From the NCBI RefSeq assembly GCF_000745345.1, contig NZ_JQNR01000003.1, positions 1,054,001 to 1,118,000 of the forward strand: a stretch of 64,000 nucleotides of DNA. Reading direction: 5' to 3'. The notes beneath the pieces are model-generated. The model was not told the DNA's origin, made no database searches, and saw only the letters and a list, made by a program, of their open reading frames with translations. Both the position numbers and the translations under genes were made by a program. This DNA comes from Actinacidiphila yeochonensis CN732. GTDB lineage: Bacteria; Actinomycetota; Actinomycetes; Streptomycetales; Streptomycetaceae. Positions 8,492 to 17,419 of the stretch are shown piece after piece. Within the stretch, counting starts at the first letter, position 1. Every line of letters begins with the position of its first letter.

Positions 8492-10709
8492 CCCCCGCGC
8501 ACCCGCACACCCCCGCCACCGGCTCCGGTCCCGACCCCGCTGTCGGCCCCGGCGGCAGTACCGGCACGGAGGATGCCGCCGCCCGTTCCGTGGCGCCCTC
8601 GCGGTCCCGCCGGTACGTCCAGCCGGCCAAGCCCCGCCAGGACCCGGCGCCGACACCGGTGCCGACCTCCGCGCCGCCCGCGCTGCCCGCGCCTCCCGCG
8701 CTGCCGCGCCTCCCGCGCCGCCTACCCGCCCCGAGCCGCCCGCACCCCCCGAGCCACCCGCCGCGAGCACCCCCGGCCCGGCCGGCCATCTCACCCCGCG
8801 CCGTTGGGAACGGGCCACCCGGCACCTGCTGCGCAAGGCCCTCGCCGAGTTCGCCCACGAGCGGCTGCTCACCCCCGTCCCCGACCCGGCGCCCGACGGC
8901 CCCGGCTGGGCGGTGGACAGCGACGACGGCCAGGTGCGCTACCGCTTCACCGCCCAGCGCCTCGCCCTGGACCACTGGCACGTCGACCTGGCCTCCCTCA
9001 CCCGCCACCGCCTCGCCCCCGACCGGACCACCCCGGGGACCCGAGCCGACGGCACGCAGGCCGACCGCACCCTGACCGAAGGCACCCGAGCCGACGGCAC
9101 CCGCGCGGACAGCACCCAGGCCGACCGCACAGGCGGAAGCGGCGAGACCCCCCTCCCCCTCGACGTCCTCGCCTTCCTCACCGAGTTCCGCGGCACCCTC
9201 GGCCTGTCCGACACCGTGCTTCCCGTCTACCTGGAGGAGACGACCGCCACCCTCTCCGCCCTCGCGTTCCGGTACGCCGCGCAGGAGGCCGCGCCCGAGG
9301 CCCTCTCCTCCCCCGCGCTGGCCCGGGCCGGCCAGCAGGCCGTGGAAGCCGCGATGACCGAGGGCCACCCCTGCTTCGTCGCCAACAGCGGCCGTCTCGG
9401 CTTCGGCGCCGGCGACCTGCTCGCCTACGCGCCCGAGGCCGCCGCCCCGGTCCACCTGGTCTGGGTGGCCGCCCGCCGCGACCTCGCCACGTTCAGCGCG
9501 GGCGAGGGCACCGGCTACGAGGAGCTGATGGACGCCGAGCTCGGCCGGGCGGTCCGCGACCGCTTCGACGGCGTGCTGCGCGCCCGCGGCCTGGAACCGG
9601 ACGACTACCTGCTGATACCGGTGCACCCCTGGCAGTGGGAGCACAAACTGGCGGTCACCTTCGCCGGGGAGGTGGCGCGGGACCGCCTGGTGCCGGTCGG
9701 GCGGAGCGACGACGCCTACCTGCCGCAGCAGTCGATCCGCACCTTCTTCAACGCGAGCCGGCCGGACCGGCACTACGTGAAGACGGCGCTGTCGGTGCTG
9801 AACATGGGCTTCATGCGGGGCCTGTCCGCCGCGTACATGAAGGACACCCCGGCGATCAACGACTGGCTCGCCGGGCTGGTCGCCGGTGACCCGGTGCTGA
9901 CCGGGGCCGGCTTCTCGATCATCCGCGAGCGGGCCGCCGTCGGCTACCACCCGCTGCCGTACGAGGCGGCCACCGCGCCGGGGTCGCCGTACCGCAAGAT
10001 GCTCGCCGCGCTGTGGCGGGAAAGCCCGGTGCCGGGGCTGGCGCCCGGGCGCACGGCGGTGACGATGGCCGCGCTGCTGCACGTCGACGCCGAGGGCCGT
10101 TCGTACGCGGCGGCGCTGATCGAGCGCGCCGGGGAGCCGCCGGAGCGGTGGCTGCGCGGCTACCTGGACGCCTACCTGGTGCCGGTGGTGCACTGCCTGT
10201 ACGCGCACGACCTGGCGTTCATGCCGCACGGCGAGAACGTCATCCTGGTGCTGGACGGGGACGGCCGGGTGGAGCGGACGGTCTTCAAGGACATCGCCGA
10301 GGAGATCGCGGTGCTCTCGCCCGACGCGCCGATGCCGCCGCGGGTGGAGCGGGTGCGCTCGGTCGTGCCGGAGGACCAGTGGGCGCTGCCGGTCCTGACC
10401 GACGTCGTCGACTGCTTCCTGCGCTTCCTGTCGGCGGTCCTGCACACCGGGGGCGTACTGGACGAGACGGCCTTCTGGCGGACGGCCGCCGCCTGCCTGG
10501 CGGACTACCAGGGGGCACACCCGGAACTGGCCGCGCGGTTCGCCCGGTACGACCTCTTCGCGGCGCGGTTCCCGCTCTCCTGCCTGAACCGGCTCCAGCT
10601 GCGCGACAACACCGCCATGGTCGACCTGGCCGACCCCAGCGCCGCGCTCCAGTTCGCGGGCGAGCTGGACAACCCGCTCCACCCCTTCCGCCCCGGGGCC
10701 CGCCGGTGA
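8488..10709 (+). CDS. desD: Desferrioxamine synthetase (DesD), with an apparent 1-base frameshift near 8704
   Basis: DesD is the ATP-dependent NRPS-independent (IucA/IucC-type) synthetase that joins and cyclises the hydroxamate units. Core motifs include TEGHPCFVANSGRLGFG, HPWQWEHKL, PQQSIRTFFN and LNMGFMRG. The first ATG in the catalytic frame (8913) would delete about 45 conserved residues beginning LTPRRWERATRHLLRKAL, and no ATG or GTG precedes them in that frame. The start coupled to desC is 8488, one frame away. A 21-base repeat at 8680-8700 recurs at 8698-8717 with one C missing; restoring it joins the frames into about 740 residues. The joined N-terminus is about 95 residues of Pro/Ala-rich sequence, and a second low-complexity insert (ADGTRAD-type, 9040-9140) interrupts the domain. 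The catalytic C-terminal part is intact. Confidence 0.88.
8680..8717 (+). repeat. Imperfect tandem repeat holding the desD frameshift
   Basis: GCGCTGCCCGCGCCTCCCGCG (8680-8700 less its final base for display) is followed from 8698 by the same sequence without the third C of CCC. The first copy is 21 bases, seven codons; the second is 20 and breaks the frame. Confidence 0.8.
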
Positions 10710-10831
10710 TCCGGCCCGCGGGACCCGGACGAGACGAGCGGCCCTGCCCCCGCCGCCCTGGAGCCCCGCGGCCTGACCTGACCCTGACCTGACCCTGCCC
10801 CTGCCCCTGCCCCTGCCCGCCCCGCCTCCCA

Positions 10832-10866
10832 CGACGGCCCCCCGGAACACGTCCGGGGGGCCGTCG
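10832..10866 (+). terminator. Perfect hairpin terminator after desD
   Basis: Arms 10832-10845 and 10853-10866 pair perfectly over 14 bp (CGACGGCCCCCCGG and its complement) with a 7-base loop. It is about 120 bases past the desD stop, after a run of CCCTGC hexamers, and ends the des operon. Confidence 0.85.
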
Positions 10867-10967
10867 CCGTCCCCGAATCACCCGTTCGGCCGTAGATCAC
10901 CCGGCAGTTCTGCCCGATACCGGGCAGGATTCTTGCAAAGTGGAGATGATCTGATGAATATCAACGG

Positions 10968-11243
10968 GTGCTCGAACGCCGATCGACATACGAAGACCTC
11001 CTCGACCACCTGGTCCGCACCACACCGCTCCAGCGGGGCGAGGCGGCCCGAGTGGTCATGGACGTCCTGGCGTACTTCGACGAGACGACCGAGGAGTACG
11101 TCCGGCGGCGGCATCGCGAGCTCCAGGCGAAGGGCCTGGTGAACGCCGAGATCTTCGAGCGGATCGGCGAGGAGCTGCCCCACCGGGCGGTCGCCCCGGC
11201 GCCGCTCTCCCAGCGGCAGCTGCGCCGCATCGTCTACGGCTGA
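10968..11243 (+). CDS. Small conserved protein of unknown function upstream of glmS
   Basis: The 91-residue product is charged, helical and probably cytoplasmic (YEDLLDHLVRTTPL, GEAARVVMDVLAYFDE, QLRRIVYG at the end). I know no function for it. The frame opens at 10950, and the only standard start is GTG at 10968; GGAG at 10942 is rather far upstream, so the true start is uncertain, and ATG at 10954 is in another frame. The codon bias and amphipathic helices support a real gene. It precedes glmS by 209 bases in the same direction. Confidence 0.7.
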   Translation: MLERRSTYEDLLDHLVRTTPLQRGEAARVVMDVLAYFDETTEEYVRRRHRELQAKGLVNAEIFERIGEELPHRAVAPAPLSQRQLRRIVYG

Positions 11244-11452
11244 GCCTCACAGGACAGCAGGGACGGCAGGGACGCCAGGGGGGCCTGGACACCACGGGCC
11301 GGCACCCGCGGCGCCACGCCAGGGGCCGCCCGGGAAGCGCCCGGCGCACCCCACGGGCCGAGCGGGTGCCCCGGGGCCGACCGGGGCCGACCGGGCCTCG
11401 TACAACGCAGGGCCGGCACGGGACGGCCAGGGACGACCGAGAGGGACGGCAT

Positions 11453-13267
11453 ATGTGCGGAATCGTGGGCTACATCGGCAGGCGCGACGTCGCTCCACTG
11501 CTGCTGGAGGGCCTCCAGCGGCTGGAGTACCGGGGGTACGACTCGGCCGGTGTCGTCATCACCGGCAAGACGGGTGACCTGCGGGTGGTGAAGGCCAAGG
11601 GCCGGGTGCGTGAGCTGCAGGCCCGCGTCCCCAAGCGCTTCGCCGGCACCACCGGCATCGCGCACACCCGGTGGGCCACCCACGGCAAGCCCAGTGACCT
11701 CAACGCCCACCCGCACCTGGACAACGACGAGAAGGTCGCGGTGGTCCACAACGGGATCATCGACAACGCCTCCGAGCTGCGCGCCCGGCTGGTCGCCGAG
11801 GGCGCCGAGCTGGTGTCGGAGACCGACACGGAGGTGCTGGCCCACCTGATCGCCCGTTCCGCGGCCGAGACGCTGGAGCAGAAGGTGCGCGACGCGCTGC
11901 GCTCCGTGGAGGGCACCTACGGGCTGGCCGTACTGCACCGGGACTTCCCCGACCGGATCGTGGTGGCCCGCAACGGCTCCCCCGTGGTGCTGGGCATCGG
12001 CGAGAAGGAGATGTTCGTCGCCTCCGACGTGGCCGCGCTCGTCGCCCACACCCGGCAGGTCGTCACCCTTGAGGACGGCGAGATGGCCACCCTCAAGGCC
12101 GACGACTTCCGCACGTACACCACCGAGGGCTCCCGTACCAGCGCGACGCCGACCACCGTGGAGTGGGAGGCCGAGTCGTACGACATGGGCGGCCACGACA
12201 CGTACATGCACAAGGAGATCTGCGAGCAGGCCGAGGCCGTGGACCGGGTGCTGCGCGGCCGGATCGACGACCGGTTCGCGACGGTGCGGCTGGACGGGCT
12301 GAACCTGGACGCCCGCGAGGCGCGCGGTGTGCGGCGGATCAAGATCCTCGGCTGCGGCACGAGCTACCACGCCGGCCAGATCGGCGCCCAGCTGATCGAG
12401 GAGCTGGCCCGTATCCCGTCGGACGCCGAGCCGGCCTCGGAGTTCCGCTACCGCAACGCCGTGGTGGACCCCGACACGCTCTACCTGGCCGTGTCCCAGT
12501 CCGGCGAGACGTACGACGTGCTGGCCGCCGTGCAGGAGCTCAAGCGCAAGGGCGCCCGGGTGCTGGGCGTGGTCAACGTCGTGGGGTCGGCGATCGCCCG
12601 CGAGTCGGACGGCGGGATGTATGTGCACGCCGGGCCGGAAGTCTGCGTGGTGTCCACGAAGTGCTTCACCAACACGGTGGTGGCCTTCGCGCTGCTGGCC
12701 CTGCACCTGGGCCGGGTGCGGGACCTGTCGGTGGCCGACGGGCGGCGCATCATCGCGGGGCTGCGCAAGCTGCCGGAGCAGATCGAGCAGGTGCTCAAGA
12801 CCGAGCCGGACATCAAGCGGCTGGCCACCCACTTCGCCGACGCCAGGTCGATGCTCTTCGTCGGCCGGGTGCGCGGCTACCCGGTGGCCCGCGAGGCGGC
12901 GCTGAAGCTGAAGGAGGTCAGCTACGTGCACGCCGAGGCGTACCCGGCCTCGGAGCTCAAGCACGGCCCGCTGGCCCTGGTGGAGCCCGCCATGCCGACG
13001 GTGGCGATCGTGCCCGACGACGACCTGCTGGAGAAGAACCGGGCCGCCATGGAGGAGATCAAGGCGCGCAGCGGCCGGATTCTTGCGGTGGCCCACCAGG
13101 AGCAGGAAAAGGCGGATCACACGATCGTGGTACCGAAGAACGAGGACGAGCTGGACCCGATCCTCATGGGCATCCCGCTCCAGCTCTTCGCCTACCACAC
13201 CGCCCTGGCCCTGGGCCGGGACATCGACAAGCCGCGCAACCTGGCCAAGTCCGTCACCGTGGAGTGA
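11453..13267 (+). CDS. glmS: Glutamine-fructose-6-phosphate aminotransferase (GlmS)
   Basis: GlmS makes glucosamine-6-phosphate from fructose-6-phosphate and glutamine, the entry step to peptidoglycan precursors. The start is ATG at 11453 because Cys2 of MCGIVGYIG must be the N-terminal nucleophile after Met removal. The glutaminase domain covers about residues 2-225 (THGKPSDLNAHPH). Two SIS isomerase domains follow (ILGCGTSYHAG near 300, SQSGETYD near 347, FVGRVRGYPVAREAALKLKE near 465). The protein ends at the conserved NLAKSVTVE. The 604-residue length is normal. No glmS ribozyme-like structure was recognised in the 209-base leader, as expected for an actinobacterium. Confidence 0.97.
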   Translation: MCGIVGYIGRRDVAPLLLEGLQRLEYRGYDSAGVVITGKTGDLRVVKAKGRVRELQARVPKRFAGTTGIAHTRWATHGKPSDLNAHPHLDNDEKVAVVHNGIIDNASELRARLVAEGAELVSETDTEVLAHLIARSAAETLEQKVRDALRSVEGTYGLAVLHRDFPDRIVVARNGSPVVLGIGEKEMFVASDVAALVAHTRQVVTLEDGEMATLKADDFRTYTTEGSRTSATPTTVEWEAESYDMGGHDTYMHKEICEQAEAVDRVLRGRIDDRFATVRLDGLNLDAREARGVRRIKILGCGTSYHAGQIGAQLIEELARIPSDAEPASEFRYRNAVVDPDTLYLAVSQSGETYDVLAAVQELKRKGARVLGVVNVVGSAIARESDGGMYVHAGPEVCVVSTKCFTNTVVAFALLALHLGRVRDLSVADGRRIIAGLRKLPEQIEQVLKTEPDIKRLATHFADARSMLFVGRVRGYPVAREAALKLKEVSYVHAEAYPASELKHGPLALVEPAMPTVAIVPDDDLLEKNRAAMEEIKARSGRILAVAHQEQEKADHTIVVPKNEDELDPILMGIPLQLFAYHTALALGRDIDKPRNLAKSVTVE

Positions 13268-13302
13268 CGCCTCCCGCCGTCACCGTCGAGTGACGCCTCC
13301 TG
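13251..13302 (+). repeat. 26-bp tandem duplication of the glmS 3' end
   Basis: 13251-13276 (CCGTCACCGTGGAGTGACGC and six more bases) is repeated at 13277-13302 with 24 of 26 bases identical. The unit contains the last codons of glmS, VTVE, and its TGA stop, so the stop context is copied directly behind the gene. Confidence 0.85.
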
Positions 13303-13330
13303 CGGCGGCCCTGCCCTTCGGGGCCGCCGC
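13302..13330 (+). terminator. Short hairpin after glmS
   Basis: GCGGCGGCCC (13302-13311) pairs perfectly with GGGCCGCCGC (13321-13330) around a 9-base loop. It lies 35 bases after the glmS stop. Confidence 0.6.
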
Positions 13331-13489
13331 ACTGCCGCACGTGGTCCGGCAGGCCCCCCGCACCGCACCCGTACGGGGGTATGCCAGGAGCCCAGGCCGG
13401 TTGACGTCCTGCCGGAGCCCCTGGCGGGATCGAACCCCGGCGGCGGGCCCGGCGACAGGCCCACGGCGGGATCGGGTCCCGGCGGGAGG

Positions 13490-13564
13490 CCGGGAGGGGC
13501 CGTGGGTGACCGTTACGGGATGACGAGCCGGGAGGGCCGTGGGCGACCGCTACGGGATGACGAC
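13490..13564 (-). repeat. 37-bp tandem duplication over the 3' end of the stress-protein gene
   Basis: 13490-13527 and 13528-13564 are about 91 per cent identical. On the minus strand the inner copy encodes the last residues VVIP and stop of the universal stress protein; the outer copy would encode LVIP and a second stop. Confidence 0.8.
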
Positions 13565-14071
13565 GACGGGGCGCTGCGCCCGCTTGGCCAGCCGCCCGGC
13601 GACGGAGCCGAAGATCCGGCCGACCATGCCGTGCGTACCGCCGACCACGATGGCGTCGGCCTCGTACTCGCGGCCGACCTCCTCCAGTTCGTGGCAGATG
13701 TCGCCGCCGCGCTCCACCAGCACCCAGGAGATCTCGGCAAGGTGCTCGGCGCAGGCCAGCTCCAGGCCGAGCACCTCGGTGCGGTGGTCGGGGACGTCGA
13801 CGAAGACGGGTGGCTCGCAGCCGGCCCACACCGTGGCCGGCAGCCGGTTGGCCACGTGCACGATGATCAGCGCCGACCGCGTCCGCCGGGCCATGCCGAC
13901 GGCGTACGCCAGGGCGCGTTCGCTGGAGAGGGAGCCGTCGAAGCCGACCACGACGCCGTGCCGGAAGGCCGGGTCGCACTCGTGATGCCTCGCGGTTGAC
14001 TGCTCGGGGACGGCCGCCGACTCGGCGAGCGGCCTGCCCTCGGCGGGCTCGGGGATCTCATGACCGGCCAT
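13550..14071 (-). CDS. Universal stress protein (UspA family)
   Basis: The product is a single UspA domain of 173 residues, with about 40 residues of N-terminal extension. VVVGFDGSLSSERALAYAV is the first strand and helix, and GTHGMVGRIFGSVAGRLAKRA fits the ATP-binding G-x2-G-x9-G(S) pattern of ATP-binding members. ATG at 14071 gives MAGHEIPEPAEG; no strong Shine-Dalgarno precedes it, and the same frame continues open upstream to 14254 without convincing protein. It converges with glmS. Such proteins usually act in stress, dormancy or low-oxygen responses; the role here is not known. Confidence 0.85.
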   Translation of the reverse strand: MAGHEIPEPAEGRPLAESAAVPEQSTARHHECDPAFRHGVVVGFDGSLSSERALAYAVGMARRTRSALIIVHVANRLPATVWAGCEPPVFVDVPDHRTEVLGLELACAEHLAEISWVLVERGGDICHELEEVGREYEADAIVVGGTHGMVGRIFGSVAGRLAKRAQRPVVVIP

Positions 14072-14866
14072 GGTGGGGATTCTCGGCGAGGGCGGCGCTC
14101 GCGCGCCGAGCAGCGGACAAGACGTATCGCGGGAGACGGGCCGCCGCAGCAGCCGGTTTCGGCCAGTTCGCCACTTCCCGTCCCACTCCTTCCAGGGTAC
14201 GGCCCCCGCGACCGCCTGCACAGGCATGACGGCCTCTTCACAGGGACAGTCCACTCAGGACTGCCGTACCCGGGGTTTCCAGGAGAATGCCGGAGCCGGC
14301 CCCTGAGCGCAACGCCATCGGGCCAACCGGCAGCACGGCCGGGCGCAACGGCGCACGGCGGGGGCGCGTCAGCCCCGCCCGCCCCACGCGCCCCCGAACG
14401 CGCCGGCGGCCGCGGCCGTTCGAACCGGACGTCGGTCCAGGTCGGGGGCGGCGGAGGGCCGTTGGAGTGGCGGCGGGTCCGGACGGGCGTCCGCACGACT
14501 CTTACCCGCACTCCGCCACCGAACGATGATTTTCGGCCAACTTCCCACCGTTACACGATCGTTGGGGGCAACCCGCACTAACACCCGCACCACCTGCGGT
14601 CTTACGATGCGGCATGACGCGGACGGAGACGCGTGCGGCCCCGGTGCGCCGAGGCGTACTTCCCAGCGGGCTCCCGGAGTGAAACGCTTCGTGATCGAAT
14701 GCTTCACGCCACGTTGTCTTGTCGACTTAGCGTCAGATGGGGAACTTGTCACTAACGCCCCATCCGACACAGTAGATTTGATCATGGTGGCTGCGCTGCA
14801 TACAGCGGGGGACTTACGTGCAGGACCGAGGGGACGACGCGTCGATACGAGGGGGGCTTGAGCTCC
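14072..14866. promoter_or_regulatory. Long divergent regulatory region between usp and adpA
   Basis: This 795-base gap has no convincing gene. The part nearest adpA (about 14680-14800) is clearly less GC-rich. It contains an imperfect inverted repeat, GTGAAACGCTTCG (14679-14691) facing CGAATGCTTCAC (14696-14707), and promoter-like TAGATT at 14773 with TTGTCA at 14746 at a too-long 21-base spacing. adpA is known in other streptomycetes to be controlled from a long upstream region by several regulators including AdpA itself and BldD. Which proteins bind here cannot be told from sequence. Confidence 0.45.
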
Positions 14867-16174
14867 ATGAGCCAGGAGTCCGGTTCCGGTACGGCGACGG
14901 AAACGCCGTCGCAAACACTGTCGGCACCGCCTCGCGCCATCCGCAAGCTCTCCACACGCCGCCGACCCGAGGTCGTCGCGGTGTTGCTGTTCAGCGGCGG
15001 ACCGATCTTCGAAAGCTCCATACCCCTGTCGATCTTCGGCATCGACCGGCAGGACGCGGGCGTGCCCCGCTACCGCCTGCTGGTCTGCGCCGGGGAGGAC
15101 GGCCCGCTGCGCACGACCGGCGGCCTGGAGCTGAGCACACCGTACGGGCTTGAGGCGCTCGCCCGGGCCGGGACGGTGGTGGTGCCGGCCTGGCGCTCGA
15201 TATCCCAGGCGCCGCCGGCGGAGGCGCTGGACTCGATCCGGCGCGCACACGAGGAGGGCGCCAGGATCATCGGGCTGTGCACGGGCGCGTTCGTGCTGGC
15301 CGCCGCCGGGCTGCTGGACGGCCGCCCGGCGACCACGCACTGGATGTACGCGCCCACGCTCGCCAAGCGGTACCCGTCGGTGCACGTCGACCCGCGGGAG
15401 CTGTTCGTCGACGACGGCGACGTGCTCACCTCGGCCGGCACCGCCGCGGGGATCGACCTGTGCCTCCACGTGGTGCGCACCGACCACGGCGCGGAGGCGG
15501 CGGCCGCGCTGGCCCGGCGCCTGGTGGTCCCGCCGCGCCGGGCCGACTGGCAAGGCGGCCAGCGGCACCTGGACCGGTCTTTACCGGAGGAGATCGGCGC
15601 CGACCCGCTGGCCGAGGTCGTCGCCTGGGCGCTGGAGCACCTGCACGAGCAGTTCGACGTGGAGGCGCTGGCGGCCCGCGCCTACATGAGCCGGCGCACC
15701 TTCGACCGGCGGTTCCGGTCGCTGACCGGCAGCGCCCCCCTCCAGTGGCTGATCACCCAGCGGGTGCTCCAGGCACAGCGGCTGCTGGAGACGTCGGACT
15801 ACTCGGTGGACGAGGTGGCCGGACGGTGCGGGTTCCGCTCGCCCGTCGCGCTGCGCGGCCACTTCCGGCGGCAGCTCGGCTCCTCCCCGGCGTCGTACCG
15901 GGCCGCCTACCGGGCCCGGCGTCCCCAGGACGACGCGGACCGGGCGGTGCCGCCCCCCGAGGCGGCGCCGGTACGGCGCGGTCCGCACCCGGGCGTGCCC
16001 CTGGTGCCGGCCGCGCCGGCCAAGGGCGACCCGGACGCGTACTCCGGCGGCGCCCGGGTTCCGGAGCAGCCGGGGCGGGGTGAGTCGGCCGACCCGCCGC
16101 ACCGCGGCCGGCTGCGCCCGCCGCGGGGTCTGGGCGCCGCACTGCCGGGTCCTCGGGATCGCCCCGTAGGGTGA
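14867..16174 (+). CDS. adpA: AdpA, central AraC-type developmental regulator, with bldA-dependent TTA codon
   Basis: AdpA is the pleiotropic regulator of aerial growth and secondary metabolism in Streptomyces. The protein has an N-terminal class-I glutaminase-like (DJ-1/ThiJ) dimerisation domain from about residue 30 ([19 protein letters not shown]) to 200, including [22 protein letters not shown]-terminal AraC double HTH runs from about 250 to 345 ([31 protein letters not shown]). Both are nearly identical to known AdpA. Start ATG 14867 follows GAGGGGGG with 10 bases spacing; a TTG at 14858 lies inside that leader. TTA at 15581-15583 encodes Leu239 in the linker before the HTH, the conserved site through which tRNA-Leu(UAA), product of bldA, controls AdpA translation. 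The tail after 345 is Pro-rich and variable. ornA follows 5 bases after the stop. Confidence 0.97.
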   Translation: MSQESGSGTATETPSQTLSAPPRAIRKLSTRRRPEVVAVLLFSGGPIFESSIPLSIFGIDRQDAGVPRYRLLVCAGEDGPLRTTGGLELSTPYGLEALARAGTVVVPAWRSISQAPPAEALDSIRRAHEEGARIIGLCTGAFVLAAAGLLDGRPATTHWMYAPTLAKRYPSVHVDPRELFVDDGDVLTSAGTAAGIDLCLHVVRTDHGAEAAAALARRLVVPPRRADWQGGQRHLDRSLPEEIGADPLAEVVAWALEHLHEQFDVEALAARAYMSRRTFDRRFRSLTGSAPLQWLITQRVLQAQRLLETSDYSVDEVAGRCGFRSPVALRGHFRRQLGSSPASYRAAYRARRPQDDADRAVPPPEAAPVRRGPHPGVPLVPAAPAKGDPDAYSGGARVPEQPGRGESADPPHRGRLRPPRGLGAALPGPRDRPVG

Positions 16175-16179
16175 GACAT

Positions 16180-16809
16180 ATGAACGACCGGATGGTGTGG
16201 ATCGACTGCGAGATGACGGGGCTGTCGCTGGCGCATGACGCGCTGATCGAGGTGGCCGCGCTCGTCACCGACTCCGAGCTGAACGTCCTCGGCGAGGGGG
16301 TGGACATCGTCATCCGTCCCCCCGCCGAGGCGCTGGAGTCCATGCCGGACATCGTCCGGCAGATGCACACGGCGTCCGGGCTCCTGGAGGAGCTGTCCGG
16401 CGGGGTCGGCATGGCCGAGGCGGAGAAGCTGGTGCTCGACTACATCCGCGAGCACGTCGCCGAGCCGCGCAAGGCCCCGCTGTGCGGCAACTCGGTCTCC
16501 ACCGACCGCGGCTTCCTGGCCCGGGACATGCCGACGCTGGAGCAGCACCTGCACTACCGGATCGTCGACGTCTCCTCGGTCAAGGAGCTGGCGCGGCGCT
16601 GGTACCCGAGGGCGTACTACAACAGCCCGGAGAAGAAGGGGAACCACCGGGCGCTGGCCGACATCCGCGAGTCCATCGCGGAGCTGCGCTACTACCGCGA
16701 GGCGGTCTTCGTCCCGGCCCCCGGCCCGGACACCGACACCTCCCGGGCCATCGCGGCGCGCCACGCGCTCCCGGCCGCGCCGTCCGGCGAGGCCCCTCCG
16801 GCCCACTGA
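16180..16809 (+). CDS. ornA: Oligoribonuclease (OrnA)
   Basis: The 209-residue DEDDh 3'-5' exonuclease degrades 2-5-mer RNAs and pGpG left over from c-di-GMP breakdown. WIDCEMTGL near residue 6 gives the first Asp and Glu. [17 protein letters not shown] near 104 gives further catalytic and substrate residues, and [19 protein letters not shown] near 155 provides the last His and Asp. ATG 16180 follows AGGGTGAG; a GTG at 16171 overlapping the adpA stop is in frame but adds only three residues. About 30 residues at the C-terminus are variable. The adpA-ornA pairing is conserved in streptomycetes; ornA loss is known to slow development in Streptomyces. Confidence 0.95.
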   Translation: MNDRMVWIDCEMTGLSLAHDALIEVAALVTDSELNVLGEGVDIVIRPPAEALESMPDIVRQMHTASGLLEELSGGVGMAEAEKLVLDYIREHVAEPRKAPLCGNSVSTDRGFLARDMPTLEQHLHYRIVDVSSVKELARRWYPRAYYNSPEKKGNHRALADIRESIAELRYYREAVFVPAPGPDTDTSRAIAARHALPAAPSGEAPPAH

Positions 16810-16845
16810 CGCCGGTACGCCGCCGCCTGCCCGTTCGACCTCCCG

Positions 16846-16884
16846 AGGCCGCCCGGCCCGCCCCCAGGGGCCGCCGGGCGGCCT
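16846..16884 (+). terminator. Hairpin terminator after ornA
   Basis: AGGCCGCCCGGC (16846-16857) pairs perfectly with 16873-16884 around a 15-base loop, 37 bases after the ornA stop. The rest of the 348-base gap to the tRNA gene is GC-rich without a recognisable gene; TACACT at 17110 could be the -10 element of the tRNA promoter. Confidence 0.65.
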
Positions 16885-17157
16885 TCCGCATACCGGGACG
16901 GCCCGGGGCGGCGGCTCCGGGCACCCAGGTCCCTGGGGGCGGGCCGGGCGGCGGAGGCCCGCTCCGAGGACCAGCGCCGGGCCCGCTCCAGGGCCGGAAG
17001 GAGCCCCGGCCGACCCGGCTGAGACCCGGCGCGACCGGCCCGGACGGGCTCCCCGGGGGCCGCGCAGGCCCGGCGGAAAAGGGTGGCGCGACCACCCCTC
17101 GCAACCCTGTACACTTTTTCCCGGCGGCGCAGTCCGGTAGGAAAAGCGCCGCTGATG

Positions 17158-17233
17158 GTGGGTGTAGCTCAGCTGGTAGAGCACCTGGTTGTGGTCCAGG
17201 ATGCCGCGGGTTCGAGTCCCGTCACTCACCCCA
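17158..17233 (+). tRNA. tRNA-His (GTG)
   Basis: A full cloverleaf can be drawn. The acceptor stem is GTGGGTG (17158-17164) with CACTCAC (17223-17229), with one G-T pair. The D arm has GCTCAGCTGGTAGAGC. The anticodon stem is CCTGG/CCAGG with loop TTGTGGT and anticodon GTG at 17191-17193, and the T arm is GGGTTCGAGTCCC. G at 17157 opposite C73 fits the extra G-1:C73 pair of histidine tRNAs. CCA is encoded at 17231-17233. Confidence 0.97.
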
Positions 17234-17238
17234 CCGGT

Positions 17239-17274
17239 CGAGGGCCCGGTCTGCGAAAGCAGGCCGGGCCCTCG
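17239..17274 (+). terminator. Hairpin terminator of tRNA-His
   Basis: Arms 17239-17254 and 17259-17274 pair over 16 bp with one mismatch (G-T wobble) around a GAAA tetraloop, 5 bases after the tRNA. Confidence 0.8.
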
Positions 17275-17419
17275 TCGTCTCCCGTACTCCTGGGCCTTCT
17301 TGGGGAGCCGCGCGCGTTCGCGCCCGGACGCGGCCGGACGGCAGGACGGTCCCGGACCTTCGGCGGGCCGCCCTCGCGCGTCCACGGCACGTCGCCGGGC
17401 CCCTCGGTACCCTGGCGCG

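Noticed and set aside
8913..10709. desD starting at ATG 8913
   Set aside because: It would remove about 45 conserved N-terminal residues that are plainly encoded just upstream.
8451..10850. Minus-strand 799-codon open frame opposite desD
   Set aside because: Shadow of desD with no start signal or domain.
11244..11452. glmS ribozyme/riboswitch in the glmS leader
   Set aside because: No matching core was seen, and this riboswitch class is not known from this group.
13425..13445. tRNA-like T-arm complement (GGCGGGATCGAACCCCGG)
   Set aside because: The T-stem has a mismatch, and no acceptor, anticodon or D arms can be folded around it on the minus strand.
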